64,000 nt of DNA from Cheilinus undulatus. Lineage: Eukaryota > Chordata > Actinopteri > Labriformes > Labridae. The stretch lies in NCBI RefSeq assembly GCF_018320785.1, contig NC_054888.1, positions 20,104,438 to 20,168,437 of the forward strand. Direction: 5' to 3'. Shown here in pieces: positions 23,244-35,000 of this stretch; positions within the stretch are counted from its first letter, which is position 1; each line of letters begins with the position of its first letter. The translations under genes and the position numbers were made by a program. The notes beneath the pieces were generated by a model. The model was not told where the DNA came from, made no database searches, and worked only from the letters and a program-made list of their open reading frames with translations.

Positions 23244-26091
23244 CACACACAAAAAAACTTAACTTCATGCTGTCAAAGCAAACTTTATTTATTTGAGTTC
23301 TTGATACAACATCTGAAACACTGCTGAACAGTAAAGAAATACAAGAAGATATGATGGTTTTTTTTAACGTTTTAAGTCTAGCAATAACATATTTAATATT
23401 AAAAAATATTCAAAAGAAAATGTTTTTTCTGTTTCATAGGGAAAGTCCTCATCAAAATATACTGACGTCATGACTCAATTTTATGCTTATTGGTTAAATA
23501 AATAGTCTTTCTTTAAAGCGTTCAAAGTGAGACACTGTGCTTTTATTTTTTGACACCACATCCGGTTGTGCACTGCTGCCTGTGTTTAACTGGACGGACA
23601 GATACCGCCCACCTTTAACCTGATTTGACCTGTTTAACCTAAAACAAACATAACCTACATGTTTTCACAAAGTTAAACTCCAAGTTTAAAATCAAAACTG
23701 TGACTTTATATAAAGTTATTCTGCTTTCAGGCAGAGTTAGTGACAAAGTGATCTAAATTTTGCAGCTTTTGTGTCTTTTACTTCCTATAAAAGTCTATGT
23801 AAACATCAAAGTCAACATTACCGTAGATGTTAACCTTTATGCTACTGATGAGCAACTGCCTGTGCAACTATCAGGTCTTATTCTTCAATAATTAACTTAC
23901 ATTGTGATCAATCTGAGTTAAGGTTTATCAAGTTTAATTCTTTGAAAACTGCCCAGCAATAAACGGATTATGGTCCAGAAATCCTATTATAGTCTAGTGT
24001 TGTCCCAAAACACAAAAAGAAGCATACGTATTTATGTTTCCTTTTCTTTCTTTTAGTCAACCTTTAAAGTTTGAATTTAGTAAAGCAGACATTCTTTCAC
24101 AGGGTGAAAGTGGTGAATGTAAAAGCTAATGCACTTTGACCTCCAGACAGGAAAGCAAACAATGAAAAAAATCCCCAAAGGAAAACAAACATATTCATCT
24201 TCTTTAACTGTATACATTCATGAAACATCACAACAGAAACCTCCGTAGAATAACAGCGTAAAATCCCCGCATTAATCATAAATCCTTCCGCATTTGAAGC
24301 AGATGGAGGGCGACGTACACACGCTTGGCCACAAGGGGGAGCCAAAGGCAAAGAAACAGCGCCATAATAAATAACCAGAAAGCCCTTAATTTGTTTTTAC
24401 AGCTGATTCTCTGCTTTTCTATCCATCTCTGCCTGTTTATTTTTTTGTTTAAACTGCACATTCATACATTTTGAAGAGGTTCAGGCCTACTGGGATGAAA
24501 ACAGCCTTCTTCTGATTTATCTGACGAGATAAATAAGCAGAAATAATACACAGCCTACAAACATTCACGTTTGTTATCCTATTTCTAGTCTTTTATACCG
24601 ACAAACCAAAAGCAATATGTGTGCATAGTGTTGTAATAATCTTCATATTATTCTATGTATATTTTAATTGCAATCCAATGAGAATTTTGCCGGATATTGC
24701 TGTTAAACTTGTAAAAATATGACAGCTTGATTGAATGATTGTAGTTTTACTTGGAAGATTCAGATACTTTTTCCATGCACATGCTTACCCAAACAAATTC
24801 CTTGCACATATGCATGTGTTGGAGCTATGAACAATAATTTGAGTTTGAAACTGCATTGTTCGAGTTCTGGAGGAAACAGGAAGTTTGAGATGCTTTGGGC
24901 CACTGCTGATTGGTTGGCCACAAAGGATGTCTACTGAAGTGACCATATATGGTTCCTTTTCCCATAAAGGGTTAAGTGATATATGTGGTAAAGCTGCACA
25001 GTGTAAGAGAACTCCTGTAGAAACAGCAGCATGATCTGTTTTTATTGGCACAGCTTTTCCTCCAGGTGAAACAGTTTGACTTTTTCCCACGGTATCAGCT
25101 TCCTTAAACCCGTCACACCAGGTACGATCCTTTGAAACCTCCAAAGACAAAGTAAACATGTCTAACTTTAGTTATTCCCCCTGTTTTTATGTCTCTTTAG
25201 TGATCATTTTCAGAGTTAGAGGACATTTCTTACAAACATAATGCCATTAAGGCCCTCTCATAGACTGTAATATTGACATTGTTTGCTGATTGCAAGCTGA
25301 TTTATGATTTGTGTGACTCTTACTTCATCTCTGCACCAATCACAGCATAAACAAACTCCTCACACAGATAAGTGAAGCTGGTTTTTCTCTGACGTCGCTC
25401 AAATGTAACAAAAACACAACTCAGACCTCTAACGTCAGCTGGCCGTGGGGGAGTTTGTTTTCCTTGTTGTTTCTGACATGCAAATTCATCCTTTCCCACA
25501 GCCACTGGTCTATCTTCTGTCATCAGAATGTGATAAATCAATCTCCTCCATTCCCTCATCGTATGTAGAGGAAACACAGCCTCTCTGACCTCTCTTTGGG
25601 TCTGGGTTTTTATATCTCTCTTGATTTAAAGGCTCAGTAGAAGAACTGTCAGGCCGTGCATTTTGGCTTTGACACTTTGATTTCATTTGGAAACTTTGTC
25701 AAACTGCAGAGTGGTTGTAGGGCCAATTCTTCAGCCACAGATGATGTGTTGGTGGGAGACAATTTCTTGATAATTACAGCTCAAACATGCCAAGAAGAAA
25801 GTACCACTTAGACTGAGTCTACTCCGCAATTATAAACTCAAAACATGAGGAACTCAAAGCACTGATACCAGACAGTGGAAGTAGAGTGGAGGCTCTAGAA
25901 GGAGGGCTGGGGTGAGGGTTGATCTTTGACCTTTCAGGTCAGTTCAACCTTGTTTAGAGTGGACATTTGTAAATTCAGAATGATAGAAATGCATTTGAAT
26001 GTTAATGTCTCTATAATCCTGAAGGTATTTTGACCTCAAAGCTGAAAATTAACCGCACATCTCTTCTTTCCAGGCCTTACTTTCACTTTAA

Positions 26092-27943
26092 CCTTCTAAG
26101 ACCCTGCATGTACATATGAGGACATTACATCCTGGCTTTCCTACAACGCAGTAATAACTTCAACTATTAGAATATTTGGAATATGTGTCTGGAATTTCCA
26201 TTAAAGTTGAAGTAATTCACTTGAAATAATGGTGGAATTTGTGATTAAAATTTTCACAAATTTTTATGTTCATTTTGGGGAATATATCTTGGAAATTTTT
26301 GAGTATTTTCAGGTAAATTTTGGGAAATATTTGTGTCCTTATAGAGTTTCATTGGAAGACTTGTGCTGTGGAATTTTTGAGTATTTTCATGGGAAAATTT
26401 TTGTATATATTTGGGAGATTTTTATTTATTTATTTATTTATTTTTGACATTTTCATACAATTTTGGGAAATTTATTTACAATTTGGGGGAGTTATTTGGA
26501 GGGGACTTTGCTTTTTTGGGGGGGCATTTTCAAGGAAACTCTGGAAGTATATTTGTTGGGAAGATGATGTCCTTTGAAATGTCCTTATTTTGGGGGGAAA
26601 TTTATGGGAATTTATTAGGAGGTTTGGGTCATTTTCAGAGCACAATTTGGGAATTTGCTTTGAAATTCTGGGGGGGATTGCTTTGAGATTTTGGGGATTT
26701 TTTCAATTTTCAGGAATTATTAGAATGTTTAAACTATTTGAATATTTAAAATAAGTGTCTGGAATTTCCATTAAAGTTGAAGTAATTTACTTGGAATACT
26801 GGGGGAATTTGCTATTAAAATTTTCAGGAATTTTCATGGATATTTTGGGGAATATATCTTGGAAATTTTCAAGTATTTTCATGTAAATTTTGGGAAATTT
26901 TTGTGTCCTTGGAGAGTTTCTTTGGAAGTTATTTGCTGTGGAATTCTTTAGTATTTTCACCAGGATTTTTTTAGATATACAGTGCTTAACAAATTTATTA
27001 GAACACCCTAACCCTAACCAAAGTAAGGTTTATGCCACAGCTGCCCTAAATTAACAGCATTGGTAATTACCAAAATCATTTTTTATGCTTCTGCAATGGT
27101 TAATACACCAATATGTAGAAGCTCTTTAACCCAAATGATATTTTTAATGCTAAAATACAATTATTATTGTTATTATTGCAATTTTGGAGAATTTAATCTG
27201 AGTTATTTGGGGGGGGGGCTTTGCCTTATTTTTTTTGGCATTTTCAAGGAAACTCGGGAAGTATATTTGTTGGGAAGATGATGTCCCTTGAAATGTCCTT
27301 ATTTTTGGGGAAAATTTATGGTAATTTATTAGGAGGTTTGGGTCATTTTCAGGGCCTAATTTGGGAATTTGCTTTGAAATTTGAGGGGGGATTGCTTTGA
27401 GATTTTGTTTTTTTTTATTTATTTATTTATTTTCAGGAGTTATTAGAATGTTTAAACTATTAGAATATTTAAAATAAGTGTCTGGAATTTCCATTAAAAT
27501 TGAAGTAATTTACTTGAAATACTCGAGGAATTTGCTACTAAAATTTACTAATTTGGGAAATATTTGGGTCATTTTCAGAGCACAATTTGGGAATTTCCTT
27601 GGAAATTTTAGGGATTTGAAATTTTAGGGATTTTTAAATTTTCAGGAGTTATTAGAATGTTTAAATTTTATGAAATAGTTCCACTGAAAAATTTGAGAAC
27701 TATTTTAAAAATTTTTGGGCAAATTTTAATGAGAAGTTTCAAGAATATGTTTTATTTGTCACAGAAATTTAGGTAGTTCTTTGAAATGTTAGAGAATTTG
27801 TGTTGCTATTGGACATTTTTCTTTGGCCAAATTTAATTTCTGTTCAAAGACAAGGCTGAGCATTTAAACCTATCAGGTCCTACTCGTCCCAAATAAGTGG
27901 AAGAAACTAGAAATGCCTTCCAAACGGCCCAGGTCTCAGGAGG
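26092..27943. mobile_element. Large piggyBac-like non-autonomous element with internal triplication
   Basis: TTAA is at 26088-26091 and 27944-27947. The left end CCTTCTAAGACCCTG and the reverse complement of the right end CCTCCTGAGACCTGG pair well. The interior consists of three diverged copies of a segment starting AACTATTAGAATATTT (about 26161, 26729 and 27456), rich in GGAAATTTTGGG motifs. The second copy is interrupted by a Tc1-like end fragment. No transposase is present. Confidence 0.7.
26978..27165 (+). mobile_element. Tc1-like terminal fragment
   Basis: The segment begins TACAGTGCTTAACAAATTTA, the characteristic terminal repeat of a fish Tc1-like element. The distal limit is uncertain. 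It sits inside the piggyBac-like element, so it arrived later. Confidence 0.6.
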
Positions 27944-27947
27944 TTAA

Positions 27948-28489
27948 ATATTATGTTGACGCCTCGGTTTCTCTCTCTCTTCATTTCTCCCTCTCTAATT
28001 AAAATGATAATGAGCCGAAGCTCTAGTCGTGATGTCAGCGATGACTCTTGGTTCACCTCGGCGCTCTGGGAAACATAGCAGGATTAGCCTCTGACTGAAC
28101 CGGCTTGCAGCACCACAACCCAACCCCCCAAACACTCTCTACGATGACAGTGTGTGTGTGAACGACGAGTCCAGGGACGATTCAGAGCCAACTGGAAGAG
28201 TGGCACAAATGAGGAATTTACATTTTAATAAGAAGAGCTCAATCGAGTGGATTTGAGCGAAATAATGAACGAAAAATATCCGTCACATTTTATGACTGAT
28301 ATGGAGTCAACACAGAAAAATCAGCTTCAGCGGATGTGTATGATGAATATTTCTGTCATAAACACGTTTGCTGAACAGAAAACAATGCAGGAGAGAATTA
28401 AGAGGTTAAAATATTTTCTAAAAGGTTCATTTCAGTTAGAATGATCTAGATCTGATAAGGTCTCAAGAAATACTGCAGAAGAGCCTGAT
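27948..28489. other. Intergenic, nothing recognised
   Basis: Mixed-composition DNA with short CT-rich and GT-rich runs near 27970 and 28150. No gene or mobile-element terminus was identified. Confidence 0.5.
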
Positions 28490-28514
28490 CCGGATTCTGT
28501 CTGGAAAGTGTTAC

Positions 28515-29110
28515 AAAGCCATTTCTCAAGCTCTGGGACTCCAGTGAACCACAGTGAGAAACATTATCCCCAAATGAAGAAAACTTAGAAAAGTGGGGAA
28601 CTTCTTCAGGAGTGGCCGACCATTTCCGAGGCTTTTGGATGCCAACCAACAACCGTGAGAACCTTATCCACAAATGAGGAAAACTTTTGAACAGTAGCAA
28701 ACTGAGTGGCCTGCCATTTTTAGGCCTTGGGACTTCAGCAAACCACAGTGGGAGCCATAATCCACAAATGGGGAAAACTTTAAACACTAGTGAACCTTCC
28801 CAGGACTAGCCTGCCATTTCCAAGGCTTTGGGAACTCAATCAAACCTCAATGAGAGCCATTGTCCACAAAAAGAGAAAACTTTGGAACAGTGGTGAACCT
28901 TCCCATGAGTGGCTAGCCAATTCTAAGGCTTTTGGTCTCCAGCCAACCAGACTGGGAGCCATTATCCACAAATGAGAAAAACTTTGGAACAGTGGTGAAT
29001 CCTCCAATGAGCTTGTGGCCATTTCTGAGGCTTTGGGACACAAGCCAGCCACAGTGAGAGCCATTATCCACAAATCGGGAAAACTGTGCAACAGCCGTGA
29101 GCCTTCCTAA
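28515..29110 (+). repeat. About 100-bp tandem repeat derived from a Tc1 transposase gene, block 1
   Basis: The landmark CATTATCCACAAATG or a variant recurs near 28563, 28667, 28759, 28858, 28963 and 29063. Each is followed by GGAAAACTTTGGAACAGTGG and then GCCATTTCCAAGGCTTTGGG, or diverged versions. The period is about 92-105 bp, in about six copies. Confidence 0.85.
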
Positions 29111-29436
29111 GAGCAAGAGACTCCAAGAGAACTTCCATGACTCATCCACAAGGTCACAAAAGAACTCAAAACATCTAAAGTCCTGGAGGTCTCACCCGAC
29201 TCAGTCATGGTCAGCATTCATGATTCATCAATAAGAAAGAGACCAGGCAAAAATGGCATCCATGGGAGAGTTTCAAGGCGAAAACCTCTGCTGACCAAAA
29301 AGAACACAAGTGATCATCTCACGTTTGACTAAAAATATCCTGATGATCCCTAAGACTTTAGGAAAAATATTCTGTCGGCTGACGAGACAAAAGTTAAGGT
29401 GTCTGTCCCATTACATCTGGAGTAAAACTAACTAGC

Positions 29437-29974
29437 TGTCATGAACCATGGACTAGAACACAGAAAAAGCAGGACCCAAATGCACGACTCAGGAGACCAG
29501 TTGACGTGAAGCAAAAATCAGAATCTTTAATACAGTCCGAGTCAAAAACCAGAGATCCAAAAACTCACAAAGCAAAGGTACCGGCAGGGATCAGGCTAGA
29601 GCAGAGACGAGAAAACTGGCAGAGTCGTTATCAGTAGACAAGACGAGAGCAAACTAAAGAGCCAGAACGTGAACTGTGGAGAACAACGGACTGACAAGGA
29701 GGTGAGTGTGCAGGTGAGTATTATACTATGACTAATCAGTGATGCAGGACAGGTGTGACGAGCAGCATGCAGGACGGAGAGCAGCAGTGGGAGGAGACGA
29801 GGTGAGTGACACATGAGGGATCGGGAGTCAGTGAGGAAAGGCGGGGCGAGGTGAGCGGAGCAGAATCAATCTAAAACAGAAAAGGAAAATTAGAACATGC
29901 AAAACATAAAACAGACATGAATGTGCAAAAACAAAAGTGAACAAAAATAGACTTAACAGACAGGGATCATGACA
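29437..29974. mobile_element. 538-bp insertion with TG...CA ends and 5-bp target duplication
   Basis: The element starts TGTCATGAACC and ends GGATCATGACA, flanked by CTAGC at 29432-29436 and 29975-29979. TG...CA ends with a 5-bp duplication suggest a solo LTR; a small DNA transposon with an 8-bp inverted repeat is the alternative. It has no coding content of its own. It splits the Tc1 relic cleanly: the transposase homology resumes directly after it. Confidence 0.65.
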
Positions 29975-30200
29975 CTAGCTTTTCATCAAACAGGATGGTC
30001 TGGGGCTGCCTTTCTGCTTCAGGGCCTGGACCACGTGATGGAACCATGAATTCTGCTCTCTACCAGAAAATCCTGAAAGAGAAAAGCCATCAGTTCCTGA
30101 CTTTAGGCTCAAAGGCACTTTGGTTATGCAGCAGATACTTTTTCGCTCTATCAAATAAAACAATTCTGGTGTCAACAAAAATAAGAACATCTCCTTTAAA

Positions 30201-30999
30201 AAATTAAATCATCCCCTGCTGCTCATTCCAAACAGCCAAATGGATTTAAAGCATGTTCACATCGCTCTGATTCTTTGCTTTTCAAAGCTCCTGCAGGATC
30301 AGCGGAAATGTGACAACCCTACGATTTCTGGATGGTGGAAGTGTGAGGGATTATCACCATGCAGGAGAAACATGCAGATAAAACATGAAATCCCATTCAT
30401 GCCTCCCACAGACGCTCACAGAGACAGAGGTAAAGAGACAAAGAAAACCTCGGTGCTCCGTCAGCGGTTTGAAAAGGAGAAAGCGTCTTCATCTGAGAGA
30501 TGGAGATAGAAAATTGGCCGAGGTTTGCAGCACGTTTGGGAACAAAAAGTTGGCGGTGTGGAGGAAAAGCGGTCTAAACAAGTCAGCTTTTCTCTCTCCA
30601 CAAAATAATCACATTAGAGAATTACATTAAGGGTATGTTAGGTTGTAGATCAGTGAAACCACAGCTCGATGATGTCTCCTCCAGCTGCTGAGGTTTACGG
30701 CTGTCGAAACTACGGTGTTTTATTTGTAGGAAATTCCCTAAAAATGCATGTGGAAGCAAATTTTGACACTGAAATAGACCCATGTAAGACTAAGTGCAAG
30801 CATTAAAACTTTTTTATATAAGTCTGAGACAAAAAACAACAATTGATACTTAACAAGAATGGATGGTGCATTTCTTGGGGACTATTTTATGTGGCGTATT
30901 AATCCTCAGTAAGAAGTCTTGTAAATATGTGAGTTTGTGATTTCATCACTTTTTTGACCATTATCAAACTTCAACTCCCCAAAATAATTATCTAAGGCT
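30201..30999. other. Intergenic, nothing recognised
   Basis: The frames at 30240-30509 and 30385-30630 (plus) are basic and low in conservation, without identifiable domains. No repeats with clear ends were found. Confidence 0.5.
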
Positions 31000-32085
31000 T
31001 TGGGAATCAAGCAACCCATGGTGAGAGCCATTATCCACAAATGGAGAAAACTTTGGAATAGTGGAGAACCTTCCCAGGAGTGGCCTGTCATTTCCAAGGC
31101 TTTGGTACACTAGCCAACCATGATGAGAGCCATCATCCACAAATGTAGAAAACTTGGAAAGATGGTGATCCTTCCCAGGAGTGGCCAGCCATTTCCAAGG
31201 CTTTGGGGCTCTAATCAACAACATTTGCAGCCATTATCCACAAATGGGGAAAACCTGTAACAGTGGATGAACCGTCCCTGGAGAGGAAAGCCATTTTCAA
31301 GGCTTTAAGACTCTAGCCAGCCATGATGAGAGCCATCATCCACAAATAGGGAAAACCTGCAACCGTGGTGATCCTCCCCAAGGAGTGGTCATCAATTTCT
31401 GAGGATTTGGGACTCCAGTGAACCACAGTGAGAGCCATCATCCACAAATAGAGAAAACTTTAAACACTGGTGAACATTCACAGCCATTTCCAAGGCTTTG
31501 GGACAGTAGCCAGCCATGATGAGAGCCATCATCCATAAATAAAGAAAATTTTGGAACACTGGTGATCCTACCCAGGGGTGGCCAGCCATTTCTGAGGCTT
31601 TGGGACATCAGCCAACCACAGTGAGAGCCACTGTCCAAAAAAAATTGAGAAAACTTTGAACAGTGGTGAACCATCCCAGGAATAGCCAATCTCCAAGAAG
31701 TCCAACAATCCATGATAAGAGCCATAATCCACACATGGGGAAACCTGGAACAGTGGTAAACCTACCCTGGAGTGAACAGCCATTTCTACGGCTTTGGGGC
31801 TAGCCAACCACAGTGAGAGCCATTATCCACAAATGGAGAAAACTTCAAACACTGGTGAGACTTCCCAGCCATTTCTGAGGCTCTGGGACTCCAGCCAACT
31901 ACAGTGAGAGCCATTATCCACAAATGGGTAAAACTTAGGAACAACAGTGAACCTTCCCCAGAGTGGTCAACCTACCAAACCTACTCCAAGAGTGCATCAA
32001 CCACTCATCCTGGAGATCACAAAAGAACCCAGAACAATCTGAAGACCTGGGTCTTACTTAATCCAGACAAGATCAGTGCTTATGG
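31000..32085 (+). repeat. About 100-bp tandem repeat derived from a Tc1 transposase gene, block 2
   Basis: About ten copies of the unit also seen at 28515-29110, with CCATYATCCACAAATG near 31031, 31134, 31230, 31336, 31438, 31531, 31630, 31728, 31826 and 31915. After the last copy (about 31970-32085) the text continues as ordinary Tc1 transposase sequence (ACTCATCCTGGAGATCACAA). This is therefore a second Tc1-like relic in the same orientation with the same segment amplified. Confidence 0.85.
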
Positions 32086-33144
32086 TTCAACATCCTTGGG
32101 AGAGTTTGTCAGGTTTTATTTTTATTTGATTACTGGTTCTAAATTTCCCCTCCCGCCCTTCAATCTTGCCTTACTTTCCCACCTTTAGGATTTTTATGAG
32201 ACGTACAGCTTTGCTTAACGAACACTATAAGCTGACAAATGCACTGCACATTCTTAGCATGAGGTCTCTCGAGCCCTGTGCGATCCAATCAAAGCTTTAA
32301 ATATTTTTATGTTTACACAAACTTGATTCTCATGCTGCCATCTTGAACCAGCGACCTTTTGTATGCAAGCACAGAATTTCAGCAGCAAGGGATGCAGATC
32401 TATTTTGATTTATGAGTCAACATAGCGTCCCAGAGGGAGATCAAACTTATTTCAGGAAAACAAAGAACATAAAGCCAGAGGACAACAACAGTTTCCTCAT
32501 CAGGGATTACAAAACAACGACTCTGAAATCCAGAAAACCACAATAATAAAACAGGAGGTGGGTTAGCTGTAAACATAACGTCTGCACGAAGGTAAATATG
32601 GCTGCAGACAGTAAACAAGGAGGAAAACATCTATTCTAAATGTATTTGTGTCCCTGAAAGTGGTATTTAAGCTGACTTTACTTACTGTATGATCTAAAAA
32701 ACAACAGCCAAGATATCTGTGCACGATTCATTGAATGAATTTGCAGGTTTTGCAGACCATCAAACAGTCCAGATATGTTAAGAGTTTTGGAACTGTGGAA
32801 AATTTGCAAGAATCATATTTAGATTAGGCACATTATTAAAGGTGCAATATGTAGACTTTTGCATGGAAATGTCTATTCGGAATCAGTTTGCATCTGAGGG
32901 TGGAGTGTTGAATCACTCCCATGATTCCCTGCTATCCCCAACATCATCTTTTGCTGTTATTTTGATTGAGAGCTGACCTGGCACTCCAATAGATGGTGTT
33001 TAGGAAGAGCAGAACCTTTCAAAATAAAATGCAGGTGGAGGGCAGAGGAACGTTCTGTCTGTTTGATTCAATCAGAGACTGGAAACAGGACATAGAAGAC
33101 ATGCACTGCCACGAGGGGTGAGCGAGGCCATGAACCGTATGTTT
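32086..33144. other. Intergenic, nothing firmly recognised
   Basis: AT-rich. The string TTAAAGGTGCAATATGTAGA near 32836 resembles the start of a common fish interspersed repeat, but no matching end was found. No coding signal was seen. Confidence 0.5.
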
Positions 33145-33735
33145 CTTGGGATCCTTAACACCTAGGATCTTGACCCCTTAACGTTTTGGGGGGTCAATTC
33201 TTGGGTCTTAAATTTATCACTTTAAGGGGTCTTGAACCCCTCTATTTCTGGGGAGCATGGAACCTCCAGGGCCTTCAACCCTTAAGTTTTGCACTGACCT
33301 TTAACCCTCATAGATTTGAGAGGGCTTGAAGCCTTTAGGCCTTTAATCTGGCAATTTATCTTGCTTTTAACCTCTAGAGCCTTGAATTCTAGTATTTTTT
33401 GGGAGTCTTGGGCCACTAGGGCTTTGAACTCTTCAATTTTGTATTGCCTATACCCAAGGCAATCTTTCAAATCCTTGTATTTTAACCCCTATGATCTTGA
33501 ACCCTAATAGTTTTGGGGGTCAACTTTTGGGCCTTAAATCTACCAGTTTAAGGGGTCTTGAACCCTAGAACCTCAAGGGACTTAAACTCTCACATTTCAC
33601 ACTGTCTTTAACTTTTATGGCATCGAACCCTCACAGCTCAGAGAGGCCTTGAATTCTTTGGGCCTTAAATCTTACAATTCATGTCCCCTTTAGCCTCTAG
33701 TGCTTCAATCCCATTATTTCTTGGGGGGCTTGAAC
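33145..33735. repeat. Degenerate minisatellite built on GGGTCTTGAACCCCTA, left part
   Basis: Irregular repeats of GGCCTTGAACCCT, TTTTGGGGGTC and TTTAACCTCTAGGGC phrases. The array continues at 34477-35000 and has been split by a hAT-like element. Confidence 0.75.
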
Positions 33736-33743
33736 CTCTAGGG

Positions 33744-34468
33744 CAGTGATACTCAACATGTGGCTCTTTTATGTCTTCATTTCCAGTATTATTCCCCCAG
33801 AACACCTTAACAAGGTAAACTTTGTCCACAGAAATTATCCATTGCAACTTAAATTACTCAATTTGTTTCCCACTCTAATGCATTTTGGCTTTAATTACTA
33901 AGCCTTTATTTGTCTGTATAGATTTATTGCCCTTAGTTTCAATGTTTTCCCCTTTATTAACATTTTTCATCCAGTTTTGCTATTTTTAAGCCAATTTCTG
34001 CCACCTCTTTTGGTCACATTTGCCCATTTTTGCCACTTTTATCCCATTTTTGCCCCTTTTCACCAGTTTTGCATCTTTTGCACCCCACCCCCCTTTATCA
34101 TTTTTGCCACTTCCCCTATTTAAGCTGCCTTTTGCCATTGAATGCCACTTTTCCCTAATTTTTCCACCATCTCTGACACTCTTTCCTGCTGTTGTCCCAT
34201 TTTAGTCACTTTTCACCCTTTCTTGCCACATTTTTACCATTTTTTGCCACCTGTGCCTAATGTTTTAATCAATTTTAGCAACTTTATCTCCATATTTTAG
34301 GCCTATTTTGCCCATTTCCCGACATTTTTTTGCCCCTTGTCACTTTTTGACCATGTTTTCCACTTTAACTAACACATTTTAGCCACTTTTCATCGCTTAC
34401 ATTGTGGCTCTTGCAAAAGTATTTTTCAATAATTTGGCTCTTTTGTTGAGCAGGGTTGAGTAACACTG
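33744..34468. mobile_element. hAT-like element with internal tandem repeat
   Basis: The left end CAGTGATACTCAAC and the reverse complement of the right end CAGTGTTACTCAACC are near-identical. The flanks are CTCTAGGG (33736-33743) and GTCTAGGG (34469-34476), a 7/8 target duplication. The interior has TTTTTGCCACTTTTATCCCA-type repeats. It belongs to the same family as 19063-20210, including the internal text GTGGCTCTTTTATGTCTT near the left end. Confidence 0.82.
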
Positions 34469-34476
34469 GTCTAGGG

Positions 34477-35000
34477 CTTTAAACCCTTCAGCTGTGTTGC
34501 CTTTTAGTCAAGGGCCTTAAATCCTTATATTCTGGGGGGTCTTTACGCCTTAGAATCTTGAACCTTAATAGTTTAAGGGGTCTTAAATCTCATAATTTAT
34601 TGGGTCTTGAACCCTGATATTTTTGTATTGCCCTTAACCTCTAGGGCCTTGAATCCTTCTATTTTTGGGACCATTACACCCATGGCCTTAAACCCTGATA
34701 GCTCTGAGAGGCCTTGTACTCTCTGGGCCTTAAATATCATAATTGATGCTACCTTTAACCTCTAAGTCCTTGAACGTTATATTTCTGGGGGGCTTGAACC
34801 ACTAAGGAATTGAAACCTTCAGTTTTTGGGGGTCTTTAACCCTTTGGATCTTGAGCCCAATTAGTTTAAGTGGGCAACTGTTGAGCCTGAAATCGATCAG
34901 TTTGTTGGGTTTTTAACCCTTTAATTTGCACCCCCTTTTTCCTACTATGGTTTTGAATTCTTTGACCTCTAGGGTCTTGAACCCCTAAACTGTTAGAGGG
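34477..35000. repeat. Degenerate minisatellite, right part
   Basis: Continuation of the repeat at 33145-33735 after the hAT-like insertion: GGGTCTTGAACCCTGAT, CCTTTAACCTCTAAG, TTTTGGGGGTCTTTAACC and similar phrases, with a loose period of about 50 bp. Confidence 0.75.

Larger units (their letters stand above)
23031..26087. other. Intergenic, no gene recognised
   Basis: AT-rich DNA upstream of aox. It contains a (TAT)n microsatellite at 23110-23134 and an (AAT)n microsatellite at 23221-23243. Frames up to about 125 codons occur (for example minus 24785-25159 and 25320-25577) but show no domain, homology or splice signals that I recognise. Confidence 0.6.
28490..30200 (+). pseudogene. Decayed Tc1-like transposase gene with an amplified internal segment
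   Basis: Plus-strand text matches a fish Tc1-like transposase gene: GGAAAGTGTTACAAAGCC near 28500, then GAGCCATTATCCACAAATG, GTGAACCTTCCCAGGAGTGG, the TCATCCACAAGGTCACAAAA region near 29145, GACGAGACAAAAGTTAAGG near 29380, and ATGGTCTGGGGCTGCC near 29995. The roughly 100-bp N-terminal segment is repeated about six times (28515-29110). The gene has many stops and is further broken by a 538-bp insertion at 29437-29974. The 3' third after about 30100 is lost. Confidence 0.75.

Noticed and set aside
24785-25577. Minus-strand frames of 124 and 85 codons upstream of aox
   Set aside because: No recognisable domain or splice context; they are consistent with chance open frames.
30240-30630. Overlapping basic frames resembling a DNA-binding helix region
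   Set aside because: Low complexity (Lys/Arg/Glu), two phases equally open, and no conserved motif.
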